Below are positions 27,572 to 35,626 of a stretch of 64,000 nucleotides of DNA, one piece after another (position 1 is the stretch's first letter; every line of letters starts with the position of its first letter). A program made the translations under genes and the position numbers. The notes beneath the pieces were generated by a model that was not told where the DNA came from, made no database searches, and saw nothing but the letters and a program-made list of their open reading frames with translations. This DNA is from Marinobacter salicampi (GTDB taxonomy: Bacteria; Pseudomonadota; Gammaproteobacteria; Pseudomonadales; Oleiphilaceae): contig NZ_JAAMPF010000002.1 in assembly GCF_011074795.1 (NCBI RefSeq), positions 62,001 to 126,000 on the forward strand. Direction: 5' to 3'.

Positions 27572-28174
27572 ATGAGTCTAGGCCACACACTAGGGCTGCT
27601 GACGCACCCTGATCGCGAATGGGAAGCTATCCGCAACGATACCGAAACGGTCAGCATGCTTTACCTCGGACACATTCTTCTACTCGCCCTTATCCCCGCG
27701 GTTGCAGGCTTCTACGGCACCACACAGGTAGGCTGGCAGGTCGGAGATGGCCAGGTTATCCGGCTTACCCAAACCAGCGCACTGCAGCTATGCGCCCTTC
27801 TCTACGTTGCCATGCTCGGCGGCATCTACCTGCTCGGCCGCTTCATCGACTTTTTCGCCCTTACCTACGAGGTAAAGGACGACAAGCCAAGAGGCGTTAT
27901 TCTTGCTGCCTATACCGCCACCCCGGTTTTCCTTCTCGGCGTTATCGCCATTTACCCGAACGTATGGATCAACATGATGGTCGGCCTGGTAGCTGTAACC
28001 TACAGCGTCTATCTCCTCTATGAAGGCCTGCCCATCCTGATGAAGATCCCGCCGGAGCGCGGCTTCATGTTTGCCTCATCGGTTCTTACCGTAGGGCTGG
28101 TCATGTTCGTCGGATTACTGGCCATGAGCGTGGTTGTCTGGAGCATGGGCATTGGCCCTGTTTATGTCAGCTAG
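27572..28174 (+). CDS. Yip1-family inner membrane protein
   Basis: A 200-aa protein with five hydrophobic helices and the Yip1 opening seen in bacterial members (LTHPDREWEAIRND around residues 9-22). Start ATG 27572 follows a good AGGAG in the sequence ACAGGAGTTTATCC; the frame is open further upstream to 27497 but without support. The family is uncharacterised in bacteria; eukaryotic relatives act in vesicle traffic. It is a likely single-gene unit with a 143-bp AT-rich upstream region. No function is claimed. Confidence 0.85.
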   Translation: MSLGHTLGLLTHPDREWEAIRNDTETVSMLYLGHILLLALIPAVAGFYGTTQVGWQVGDGQVIRLTQTSALQLCALLYVAMLGGIYLLGRFIDFFALTYEVKDDKPRGVILAAYTATPVFLLGVIAIYPNVWINMMVGLVAVTYSVYLLYEGLPILMKIPPERGFMFASSVLTVGLVMFVGLLAMSVVVWSMGIGPVYVS

Positions 28175-28249
28175 GCAATGCCAGCCAGTCGACATCCCGA
28201 GCAATCGCAAGCAACCATTCCAGGGCGGCCAGTGAGCTGCCCTGACTTT

Positions 28250-28267
28250 ATTACGAAAATTCGTAAT
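28250..28267. promoter_or_regulatory. Operator-like inverted repeat upstream of the DUF1631 gene
   Basis: ATTACGAA and TTCGTAAT (8-bp arms) flank AA, giving an 18-bp near-palindrome typical of a dimeric regulator site. It lies about 120 bp before the DUF1631 start, in an AT-rich stretch (28250-28330) distinct from the surrounding GC-rich coding DNA. The binding protein is unknown. Confidence 0.4.
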
Positions 28268-28384
28268 TTCATTAGCATGAGTTTATGTTTCGTTATGTTA
28301 TTCTGCGGTAAATTACCAAAAAAATGAGAAACACCAAGGTAAGCTCGGTCATGTATCCGGTTGAGGTGTTAGCAGGAGTCGGTC

Positions 28385-30601
28385 ATGAATAAGCAGTCCG
28401 GCATACATTATCTCCATGAGCGTAAAAGCTCAGGAGCGGCGGCAGTCTTGTCACCAGAACTGGTACGGATTCGTGACACGGTGGTAGCCGGGCTGGGCGA
28501 TCTGCTTCAGGGCGCTTTTGATGCGGTCGATGATTCGTTGTTTGAGTTGGCAAATAATGCCCGCAGTAACAACGAACAGAACCGCTATTTCGAAGCCATG
28601 CGCGAGATCAGGATCAAACGCAAGGGTATAGAAAAACACTTCCAGTCGGCCGTTGCCCACCTTTTCAGCTTTCCACCGAGAACGGCAGCTCTGGCGGCAC
28701 CTGACCAGTCTACCCAGCCAACAGCTGATAGCCTTTCCCTGGTTCATAACGACGACCTGGAAGAAGAGGTCGCGCTCAATGCCATGGTCACGAAATCCCG
28801 GGCTTACTTTCAGGGCCCTTTAATCCAGCTTCAGGCGCGGTTCAGCCAGGTTTATGCCAACGCCAGTGAGAGCGACCCGGTTAACCCGCTCTCCCCGGAA
28901 CATCTGTGTGGCGCATTTGTGGAAGCTGCCCAGGCCCTCGAGATCCAGATTCGCGAACGCCTGATCGTGCTCAAACAATTCGATCGGTACGTGGTATCCA
29001 ACCTCGGCATGTTACTGGACGAAGCGAATCGCATTCTTGCCCAAGCAGGCATCATTCCCAATTTTCGTTTTCACGGCAAGACCGGAGAACAAGCCCAGCG
29101 CAAAGCGGTTCCGCAGACCGCAGAGGTCAGCGCCAAGCAGCCAGAGCAGCCGGCATGGAACGAGAACGAGAGCCGCAAGGATGAGGTCCTGTTCGAACAG
29201 ATCCGTCAAATGCTGGCCCAGCAACGAGCCGAGGGCGGCGCTCCCCGGGCTGCCGATCCCGCTCTCCATGTGGTTGGCGGTGCTGAACTGGCACAGTTGC
29301 TGACCGGGCTACCCCAGGCACCGGTCAGTTATGGCAGTGTCAGCAATCTGAGCGCTGGAGAACCACTGGTTATCAATCTCCATGAGGTTGTCGAACATCT
29401 TATTCGCGGTACCCGCACCGAGGATGGTAAAAAGCCCGCCCTGAACGAGATGGATGAGGACCTGATCAACCTGGTCTCCATGCTCTTCGAGTTCATTCTC
29501 GATGATTATAATCTGTCTGCCCCTATACAGGTGCTCATCAGTCGCCTGCAAATCCCCATACTGAAGGTGGTGATCAAGGATAAAACCTTTTTCAGCAAGG
29601 CCAACCACCCTGCCCGGAAACTTCTCAACTCTCTGGCCCGGGCGGGCATTGGCTGGAGCGACAGCGACGAGAAGACCCGGGACAAACTTTACGAACAGAT
29701 CCATACCATCGTCCTGAGAATCCTCAACGAGTTCGAGGGCGACGTCACTATTTTTGAAAAGCTCGGCGAGGAGTTCGACCAATTCCTGGCCAGGGAAAAC
29801 CGCAAAGCTTCGCTGGTAGAGCAGAGAACCCGGGAGTCCGAGCGCGGGCGCATAAAATCGCAAAAAGCCCAGGAAACCGTTGACCAACTACTCACCGAAA
29901 AGCTGGCTCGCCATCGGGTTCCTGATTCCATACGGGACATCCTGTTCAACGGCTGGAGCCGGGTGATGTTTCTGGCCTATCTTCGCAATGACGTTGAACA
30001 TCGCTGGAACCAGGCAGTCAGGGTTGTTGATGACCTGATCTGGTGCCTGCATCCTCATCTTGAAGATGAGGAACGTGACCAGTGGGTGCGCGTTGTACCC
30101 GGGCTGCTGAAGGCGCTCAGAGCAGGGCTTGAGGAAGTGTCCTACAACTCCACCAGGCTTGACGACATGATGTCGGAACTCAAGCATGAGCTTACCGAAG
30201 CTTTTCGTGCCCATGCGCTGGCAGAGGCCCGCGATCCCGAGCCCATGACCGAGCCGGAAGAGACGCTAGCAACCCAGAAAAGCGCTATTGAGCGACAGCA
30301 GGAGTTCGAAGACGCCGCTATCGCGGAATACGTCACCCAGGTGGATACCATCGAGATTGGTCATTGGGTAGAGTTTAAGCTGGTTAACGGTACCAGTTTC
30401 AGGTGCAAGCTTTCAGCTGTCATTGAAGAGGCCGATTGCTTTGTTTTTGTGAACCGCATGGGGCTCAAGGTCATCGAGAAAACCCGCACCGAACTGGCTC
30501 ATGAGATGCGCCGCGGACGTCTGGCCACTCTGGAGCAGGGCGCGCTGATCGACCGCGCACTGGATGCGGTGATGGGCAGCCTCCGGAGAAAGTCGGCCTG
30601 A
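28385..30601 (+). CDS. DUF1631 family protein
   Basis: A 738-aa soluble protein that I recognise as DUF1631 (older annotations call it thymidine phosphorylase-like, without evidence). Predicted helices dominate. Notable segments are RYFEAMREIRIKRKGIEKHF near residue 60, a long central region with LINLVSMLFEFILDDYNLS, and NHPARKLLNSLARAGIGW. The C-terminal 110 residues begin IGHWVEFKLVNGTSFRCKL, a small beta-rich segment that resembles a PilZ-type fold without a clear RxxxR motif. Start ATG 28385 has AGGAG nine bases upstream. An operator-like palindrome lies about 120 bp upstream and a TonB-like gene 43 bp downstream. A role in c-di-GMP or surface behaviour is possible but unproven. Confidence 0.85.
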   Translation: MNKQSGIHYLHERKSSGAAAVLSPELVRIRDTVVAGLGDLLQGAFDAVDDSLFELANNARSNNEQNRYFEAMREIRIKRKGIEKHFQSAVAHLFSFPPRTAALAAPDQSTQPTADSLSLVHNDDLEEEVALNAMVTKSRAYFQGPLIQLQARFSQVYANASESDPVNPLSPEHLCGAFVEAAQALEIQIRERLIVLKQFDRYVVSNLGMLLDEANRILAQAGIIPNFRFHGKTGEQAQRKAVPQTAEVSAKQPEQPAWNENESRKDEVLFEQIRQMLAQQRAEGGAPRAADPALHVVGGAELAQLLTGLPQAPVSYGSVSNLSAGEPLVINLHEVVEHLIRGTRTEDGKKPALNEMDEDLINLVSMLFEFILDDYNLSAPIQVLISRLQIPILKVVIKDKTFFSKANHPARKLLNSLARAGIGWSDSDEKTRDKLYEQIHTIVLRILNEFEGDVTIFEKLGEEFDQFLARENRKASLVEQRTRESERGRIKSQKAQETVDQLLTEKLARHRVPDSIRDILFNGWSRVMFLAYLRNDVEHRWNQAVRVVDDLIWCLHPHLEDEERDQWVRVVPGLLKALRAGLEEVSYNSTRLDDMMSELKHELTEAFRAHALAEARDPEPMTEPEETLATQKSAIERQQEFEDAAIAEYVTQVDTIEIGHWVEFKLVNGTSFRCKLSAVIEEADCFVFVNRMGLKVIEKTRTELAHEMRRGRLATLEQGALIDRALDAVMGSLRRKSA

Positions 30602-30644
30602 GGCGGCCCAACCCTATCCTGAGACCCGAGATGACCGAAACGCC

Positions 30645-31418
30645 ATGCTCTATTCCGGCAAACCAGACAGTATCCCGGCCAAGTACCGGATTGCTCTAGC
30701 CGTCTCCCTCGCGCTTTTTTTCCACTCTCTTCTAGGCGCACTGATCGCATCGAACCTCCCCGAGCAGCCGCCGCAGGACACTTCTGAGCTGAGCTTTATC
30801 CTAGTGCCAGCAGGTGCCAACGCCAGCAAGGCATCCCCAGCCTCGGCACCCGCCCCCAACGATGAACCTGAACCTGACGAACGGCGCCAGGGCAAACTTA
30901 TCCAGGCTGTAAAACCCTTAACTTTGCCAACCCCTGCGCCAGCAGAGACGACCGGACACCCAGGTTCCGCAGAAGCCCCCTCAGAGGACAAACCAACTGA
31001 AGCTCCTGCTCCTGCCTCAAAAGAGGCGGCGCCATCCACCGCAGGAAAACCAAGCCCGGTCACTGGTGAAGACGAGGCAGAAGTAACCGAGGTGGGGCCT
31101 GATGAAGACAAAGAAACGGATTATGAAGCTGAACTGGCGCGAAAAATATCAGCCGAACTGGGCAGGGCATCGGTCCGCCTGCCTTCGGCCTCTGCCCGAA
31201 AACAGCTGAAACCCATAAAGCTGGAGGTTGAATTGATGACAAACGGGACGTTAATAGATGCAAGGATAACCGACAGTTCAGGCAATCAAGGTCTCGACCA
31301 GTCAGCAGTAAGGGCGGCCCTTAGAGCCAGCCCCTACCCTGAACCACCTGAAGAGGACCGTTCTGGCGCGCTGCGCTACCAAGTCAGGTTTCTGGTTGAG
31401 CCCGATTTGCCCCAATGA
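30645..31418 (+). CDS. TonB-like energy transducer / TonB C-terminal protein
   Basis: A 257-aa protein with TonB architecture. It has a short cytoplasmic N-terminus, one membrane helix (about residues 14-36), a Pro/Ala/Glu-rich periplasmic spacer (about 60-150), and a C-terminal domain (about 165-255). That domain has the TonB/TolA-like pattern LEVELMTNGTLIDARITDSS followed by LDQSAVRAALRASPYPEPPEE. No exbB/exbD genes are adjacent, so it would have to use a remote motor complex or do another job. It follows DUF1631 by 43 bp and converges on grxD. Confidence 0.82.
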   Translation: MLYSGKPDSIPAKYRIALAVSLALFFHSLLGALIASNLPEQPPQDTSELSFILVPAGANASKASPASAPAPNDEPEPDERRQGKLIQAVKPLTLPTPAPAETTGHPGSAEAPSEDKPTEAPAPASKEAAPSTAGKPSPVTGEDEAEVTEVGPDEDKETDYEAELARKISAELGRASVRLPSASARKQLKPIKLEVELMTNGTLIDARITDSSGNQGLDQSAVRAALRASPYPEPPEEDRSGALRYQVRFLVEPDLPQ

Positions 31419-31438
31419 TCTGACAGGAGGCTACCTTC

Positions 31439-31765
31439 TCAAGCTTCTGCCTTGTTCGCAGCGCCCTTGACCATTTCAGCCAACTCTCCGCTTTCAGCCA
31501 GCTCGAGGACAATGTCACACCCGCCGACAAGCTCGCCACCAACATAGAGCTGGGGGTAAGTTGGCCAGTTCGAGTAGGCCTTGAGCCCTTCCCTCAGTTC
31601 CTGGTTGTCAAGAATATTGACGAATGCAAAGCGCTCGCCGCAAGACATAAGCGCCTGCACAGTCTTGGCGGAAAACCCGCATTGTGGCGCCTGGGGTGAG
31701 CCCTTCATGTAGATAATGATCGGGTTCTCTTCAAGCTGGCCCTTGATGGTCTCGTTAATGTCCAT
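31439..31765 (-). CDS. grxD: Monothiol glutaredoxin (Grx4 type)
   Basis: A CGFS-type glutaredoxin (C29 in QCGFS) of 108 aa that binds or transfers [2Fe-2S] clusters, usually with BolA-type partners. The WPTYPQLYVGGELVGGCDI block, containing the cis-Pro and GSH-binding residues, is intact. A good ribosome-binding site (AGAGGTAGG) precedes the ATG. It is a single-gene unit converging on the TonB-like gene, 20 bp apart. Confidence 0.96.
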   Translation of the reverse strand: MDINETIKGQLEENPIIIYMKGSPQAPQCGFSAKTVQALMSCGERFAFVNILDNQELREGLKAYSNWPTYPQLYVGGELVGGCDIVLELAESGELAEMVKGAANKAEA

Positions 31766-31830
31766 GCTTCACCTACCTCTGAATCAACCGGTATCGAAAT
31801 TGACTGCTTACTTATCTTTATCGTTGACTC

Positions 31831-31860
31831 ATTGTACACACTGGGGCGATTCGGCACCAA
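31831..31860 (-). promoter_or_regulatory. Candidate promoter of grxD
   Basis: On the minus strand TTGGTG (31860-31855), an 18-bp spacer and TACAAT (31836-31831) lie about 65 bp upstream of the grxD start. The -10 is good and the -35 mediocre. Confidence 0.4.
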
Positions 31861-32157
31861 GCGCCTTACGCACGGTTGGTTTCTCCAACCCTCTTCTGAG
31901 AAGGGGTGAATGGCAGAAAGCGCGGCACAGCCCCGCCGTAGCCCATCCCATTGTCATTATAAGGGTTAACCGCTAGACTTGGATTCGTGCCTGGTTTTCG
32001 GGCTATCAGAGCAGTTCCCGTCACGTTATCTTGCCGGTGCGGTCCGCAACCCGGTCTGTCGTCGTTTTCGGAAATCGGTCACGACGGGGCCAGCTGCTTC
32101 CGAAATCTCTGACGATATGGGCCGGGATTCGGCATACAAGCACCACGGGGACCCACC
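31861..32157. other. Non-coding region upstream of argD
   Basis: With the grxD promoter, this makes a 392-bp gene-free stretch, long for this window. It contains a 6-bp stem-loop GGTTGG-TTTCT-CCAACC (31874-31890) immediately followed by a second small hairpin (CTTC-TGA-GAAG). A 546-bp frame from 31979 overlaps argD out of phase and is not credible. The region probably holds the argD promoter and a leader; no clear ARG box was identified by eye. Confidence 0.35.
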
Positions 32158-33393
32158 ATGGCGGATCAGCCGCTACTCAACACGTACGGCCGGTTGCCGA
32201 TCATCTTTGATCACGGGCAAGGTCCCTGGCTGTTCGATATCGAGGGGCGCCGGTATTTTGATACCTTTTCAGGCATCGCTGTCTCGGGGCTCGGACACTC
32301 CCACCCGGCCGTCACCAAGGCCATTCAGGTCCAGTCTGAGAAACTCCTTCACTGCTCCAATCTGTTCCATACTGCGATCCAGCACAAACTGGCCCAGGAG
32401 CTCTGCTCGTACTCCGGAATGGATGGTGTTTTTCTTGCCAATTCAGGTGCCGAGGCAAACGAGGCAGCCATCAAGCTTGCCCGACTTTACGGTCACGGCC
32501 GAGGAATTGATGCGCCTGCCATAGTGGTGATGGAGCGATCATTCCATGGCCGCACCCTAGCCACCCTGACGGCTACCGGCAACCGCAAGGTTCATGCGGG
32601 TTTTGAACCGTTAGTCAGCGGCTTCATCCGGGTACCCTTCAACGACATCGGCGCCCTGGAGGCAGTGGCGAGCTCGAACCGGAACGTGGTGGCGGTATTA
32701 CTGGAACCCGTGCTGGGTGAAGGCGGCCTCATTCTCGCCGACGAACAATGGCTGCGGGACGTACGAAAGCTCTGTGACCAACAGCACTGGCTGATGATGC
32801 TTGATGAAGTCCAGACCGGTAACGGCAGGAGTGGCCAGCTGTTTGCCTACCAGCATTTTGGTATCTTGCCGGACATTGTCACCACCGCCAAAGGCCTTGG
32901 CAACGGTTTCCCGATCGGAGCCTGCCTGGCCCGGGGAAAGGCAGCCCATCTTTTCAAGCCCGGGCACCATGGCTCTACCTTCGGCGGCAATGCTCTGGCC
33001 TGCGCTGCTGCCCTTGCGGTTCTCGACACACTGCACAGCGAACACTTGATGCAACGGGCCCGCGATCTGGGTACACGCATTGTCGCGCAGCTTGAAAAAG
33101 CGTTCAGCGGCGTTGATTACGTAAAGGCCATAAGAGGGCTGGGGTTAATGATAGGCATCGAAATGACGTCGGAGTGCCCGGAACTGGTGCCACTGGCAAA
33201 AACCCAGGGCCTGCTGCTGAATGTAACCTCGGAGCGGGTCATAAGACTCCTGCCAGCACTGACCCTAACCGATGCAGAAGCGGACTTCATGGTTGAGCGG
33301 GTGGTCCGCATTATCAAGCTTTACGCCGGAGATGACCGTCAGCGACCCCGCACGCCTCCTCCCCCTGAAGGCAGACGTGGTACCAGCCACTGA
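32158..33393 (+). CDS. argD: Acetylornithine aminotransferase (class III PLP)
   Basis: Transfers the amino group in arginine biosynthesis (N-acetylornithine / N-acetylglutamate semialdehyde), and often also succinyldiaminopimelate. The class III aminotransferase blocks are clear: NSGAEANEAAIKLAR, ERSFHGRT, LDEVQTGNGRSG, and the PLP lysine K245 in TTAKGLGNGFPIGA. Length 411 aa; the C-terminal extension (PRTPPPPEGRRGTSH) is unusual and probably disordered. It is followed 58 bp later by argF, giving an argD-argF unit. Confidence 0.93.
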   Translation: MADQPLLNTYGRLPIIFDHGQGPWLFDIEGRRYFDTFSGIAVSGLGHSHPAVTKAIQVQSEKLLHCSNLFHTAIQHKLAQELCSYSGMDGVFLANSGAEANEAAIKLARLYGHGRGIDAPAIVVMERSFHGRTLATLTATGNRKVHAGFEPLVSGFIRVPFNDIGALEAVASSNRNVVAVLLEPVLGEGGLILADEQWLRDVRKLCDQQHWLMMLDEVQTGNGRSGQLFAYQHFGILPDIVTTAKGLGNGFPIGACLARGKAAHLFKPGHHGSTFGGNALACAAALAVLDTLHSEHLMQRARDLGTRIVAQLEKAFSGVDYVKAIRGLGLMIGIEMTSECPELVPLAKTQGLLLNVTSERVIRLLPALTLTDAEADFMVERVVRIIKLYAGDDRQRPRTPPPPEGRRGTSH

Positions 33394-33451
33394 GTCAGCG
33401 ACATCCGCGAGCCATTAACAACTCTCTAATATCTTGATGAAAGGCAAAGCT

Positions 33452-34366
33452 ATGCCAGTAAGACATTTCCTGACATTGAACGACTTCTCGACCGACGAGC
33501 TCTACGACGTCCTCGACCATGCGAGCAAGCTCAAGCGGGACTGGCGCGCCGGAAACGTCAGGGATAGCCTTAAAAACCGCGTGTTGGCGATGATCTTCGA
33601 AAAGTCATCAACTCGCACCCGGGTCTCATTCGAAGCCGGTATGGCCCAACTGGGCGGCTCGGCACTGTTTCTGTCTCCCCGTGATACCCAGCTTGGCCGG
33701 GGCGAACCTATCGAAGACTCATCCCGGGTTATTTCCAGTATGGCGGATGCGGTGATGATCCGGACATTCGACCATCAGACAGTCACAAGATTCGCTTCTG
33801 TTGCTAACTGCCCGGTCATCAATGCTCTAACCGATGACTATCATCCCTGCCAGCTACTGGCAGATATGCAGACTTTCCGGGAGCACAGAGGAGACATTCG
33901 AGGTGCCACCGTGACCTGGGTTGGCGATGGCAATAACATGTGCAACTCCTACGTCAACGCCGCCCAGCAGTTCGGCTTCCAGCTCAGAATAGCCTGCCCC
34001 CCGGGTTATGAGCCGGACCGACAGTTGCTGGAATCGGCTGGCGACCGCGTCGCTGTATTCAATGATCCCCACGAGGCGGCACGTGATTCGCATCTGCTGG
34101 TTACCGATGTATGGGCCTCCATGGGCCAGGAAGACGAGCAGACCACCCGGGCACGCACCTTTGCCAGCTATCAGATAAACCCGGACCTCATGGCCATGGC
34201 ACACCCGGATGCCATCTTCATGCATTGCCTTCCAGCCCACCGGGGAGAAGAAATATCCGAGCATATGCTTGAACATCCAGCCTCGGTGGTCTGGGACGAA
34301 GCGGAGAACCGGCTTCATGCCCAGAAGGCCCTGCTGGAATTCCTTATTCTAGGGGAGCTGGAATAG
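33452..34366 (+). CDS. argF: Ornithine carbamoyltransferase (anabolic)
   Basis: Makes citrulline from ornithine and carbamoyl phosphate. The carbamoyl-phosphate site [10 protein letters not shown], the ornithine-side [12 protein letters not shown] block and the catalytic [10 protein letters not shown] motif are present. I chose ATG 33452 (MPVRHFLTL, 304 aa), preceded by AAAGG; ATG 33437 and TTG 33434 are possible longer starts. It lies 3 bp from the next gene, an ABC ATPase, so all three share a transcript. Confidence 0.95.
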   Translation: MPVRHFLTLNDFSTDELYDVLDHASKLKRDWRAGNVRDSLKNRVLAMIFEKSSTRTRVSFEAGMAQLGGSALFLSPRDTQLGRGEPIEDSSRVISSMADAVMIRTFDHQTVTRFASVANCPVINALTDDYHPCQLLADMQTFREHRGDIRGATVTWVGDGNNMCNSYVNAAQQFGFQLRIACPPGYEPDRQLLESAGDRVAVFNDPHEAARDSHLLVTDVWASMGQEDEQTTRARTFASYQINPDLMAMAHPDAIFMHCLPAHRGEEISEHMLEHPASVVWDEAENRLHAQKALLEFLILGELE

Positions 34367-34369
34367 GCC

Positions 34370-35440
34370 ATGGCCCTTGACGAGATGATACCCGCCGACT
34401 GGCTGCTGGAAGTCGACCACCTGTCTTGCGGGTATGGGGACGACACCATTGTCCATAACGTCAGCTTCGCCCTGGGTCAGGGTGACATCGGCTGTCTGCT
34501 GGGCCCCAGCGGTTGTGGTAAAAGCACGATCCTGAGGGCCCTGGCGGGCTTCCTGGGCATTACCCATGGTGAGATCCGCCTGGAAAAATCAGTGATCAGT
34601 CTGCCAGGGCGTAGCTTGCCCCCCGAAAAGCGGCGTATCGGCATGGTGTTCCAGGATTACGCACTCTTTCCACACCTCAGTATTGCCGACAATGTCGGCT
34701 TCGGATTGCGCCACCAAAGCAAGGCCGACCGTCGCCAGAAAGTCTCTGAGCTGCTTAAACTGGTCCACCTACAGGATCTGGCCAATCAGTTCCCCCACGA
34801 GCTTTCCGGTGGGCAGCAGCAAAGAGTGGCTCTGGCCCGGGCATTGGCGCCAGAACCGACCCTGATACTGCTTGACGAGCCCTTCTCCAACCTGGACGCC
34901 GATCTGCGGCGCAGGTTGAGCCTGGACGTCCGGGACATCCTCAAGACCCTCGGGATCAGCGCCATACTGGTTACCCATGACCAGCAGGAGGCCTTCGCCA
35001 TGTGCGACCAGGTGGCGGTTCTGAAGGACGGCGAAATACAGCAGTGGGACGTGCCCTACAATCTCTACCACGAACCTGCCAATCGTTTCGTGGCCGGTTT
35101 TGTCGGACAGGGCGGATTCATTCCGGGCACGACTGCCAGGGATGACTCGATTGACTCGGAGCTGGGCCGGATCAAGGGTAACCGGCTCTCACATTGGCCG
35201 GAGGGTACGCTTGTGGATGTGCTCATCCGACCGGACGACATCGTCTACGATCCTGATTCGGACCTGAAACCGAAAGTGATCGAGAAAACCTTCGCCGGGA
35301 CTTCGACCCTATACCGCTTCAGGGTATCGGAAGATACCGAGTTCGAAGCCCTCTTTCGCAGCCATCTGGACTTTCACCTGGGTGAACAGGTACCTGTCCG
35401 AGTTGAAGCAGAACATCTTATTGCCTTTGCACGGGCCTGA
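34370..35440 (+). CDS. ABC transporter ATP-binding protein (FbpC/PotA type)
   Basis: A complete 356-aa importer ATPase. It has Walker A GPSGCGKST (45-53), a Q-loop in MVFQDYALFPHLS, the signature LSGGQQQRVALARA, Walker B LILLDEP with the downstream His of VTHDQQEA, and a C-terminal TOBE-like regulatory domain (from about residue 245). This layout is that of ferric-iron (FbpC), polyamine or sulfate importers. No permease or binding-protein gene is adjacent. It begins 3 bp after argF, so its expression is tied to arginine synthesis. Substrate unknown; iron or polyamine are guesses from family only. Confidence 0.88.
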   Translation: MALDEMIPADWLLEVDHLSCGYGDDTIVHNVSFALGQGDIGCLLGPSGCGKSTILRALAGFLGITHGEIRLEKSVISLPGRSLPPEKRRIGMVFQDYALFPHLSIADNVGFGLRHQSKADRRQKVSELLKLVHLQDLANQFPHELSGGQQQRVALARALAPEPTLILLDEPFSNLDADLRRRLSLDVRDILKTLGISAILVTHDQQEAFAMCDQVAVLKDGEIQQWDVPYNLYHEPANRFVAGFVGQGGFIPGTTARDDSIDSELGRIKGNRLSHWPEGTLVDVLIRPDDIVYDPDSDLKPKVIEKTFAGTSTLYRFRVSEDTEFEALFRSHLDFHLGEQVPVRVEAEHLIAFARA

Positions 35441-35451
35441 ACGGCAGGCAT

Positions 35452-35478
35452 AAAAAAAGGGCCGGAAAAACCGGCCCC
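35452..35478 (-). terminator. Rho-independent terminator after the sensor-kinase gene
   Basis: A 7-bp perfect stem GGGCCGG / CCGGCCC with an AAAAA loop is followed on the minus strand by seven U (A-run 35452-35458). It ends the response-regulator/sensor-kinase transcript. On the plus strand it lacks a U-run but may still slow transcription from the ABC gene. Confidence 0.85.
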
Positions 35479-35626
35479 TAAATGACGAATGAAACAAGGA
35501 AAGTTCGTAAGAACTACAACCTCAAAAGTCATCCCTTACGCTTTGAATTATTGCCCGTCCGGCGGCTTTCATCAGTGGTGGTTCTGTAGTGACTTTGTTA
35601 CATCAGGTGAGCCTGCGAGACCCTGT

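Noticed and set aside
31979..32524. 181-codon plus-strand frame before argD
   Set aside because: Two thirds overlap argD out of phase; composition is not protein-like.
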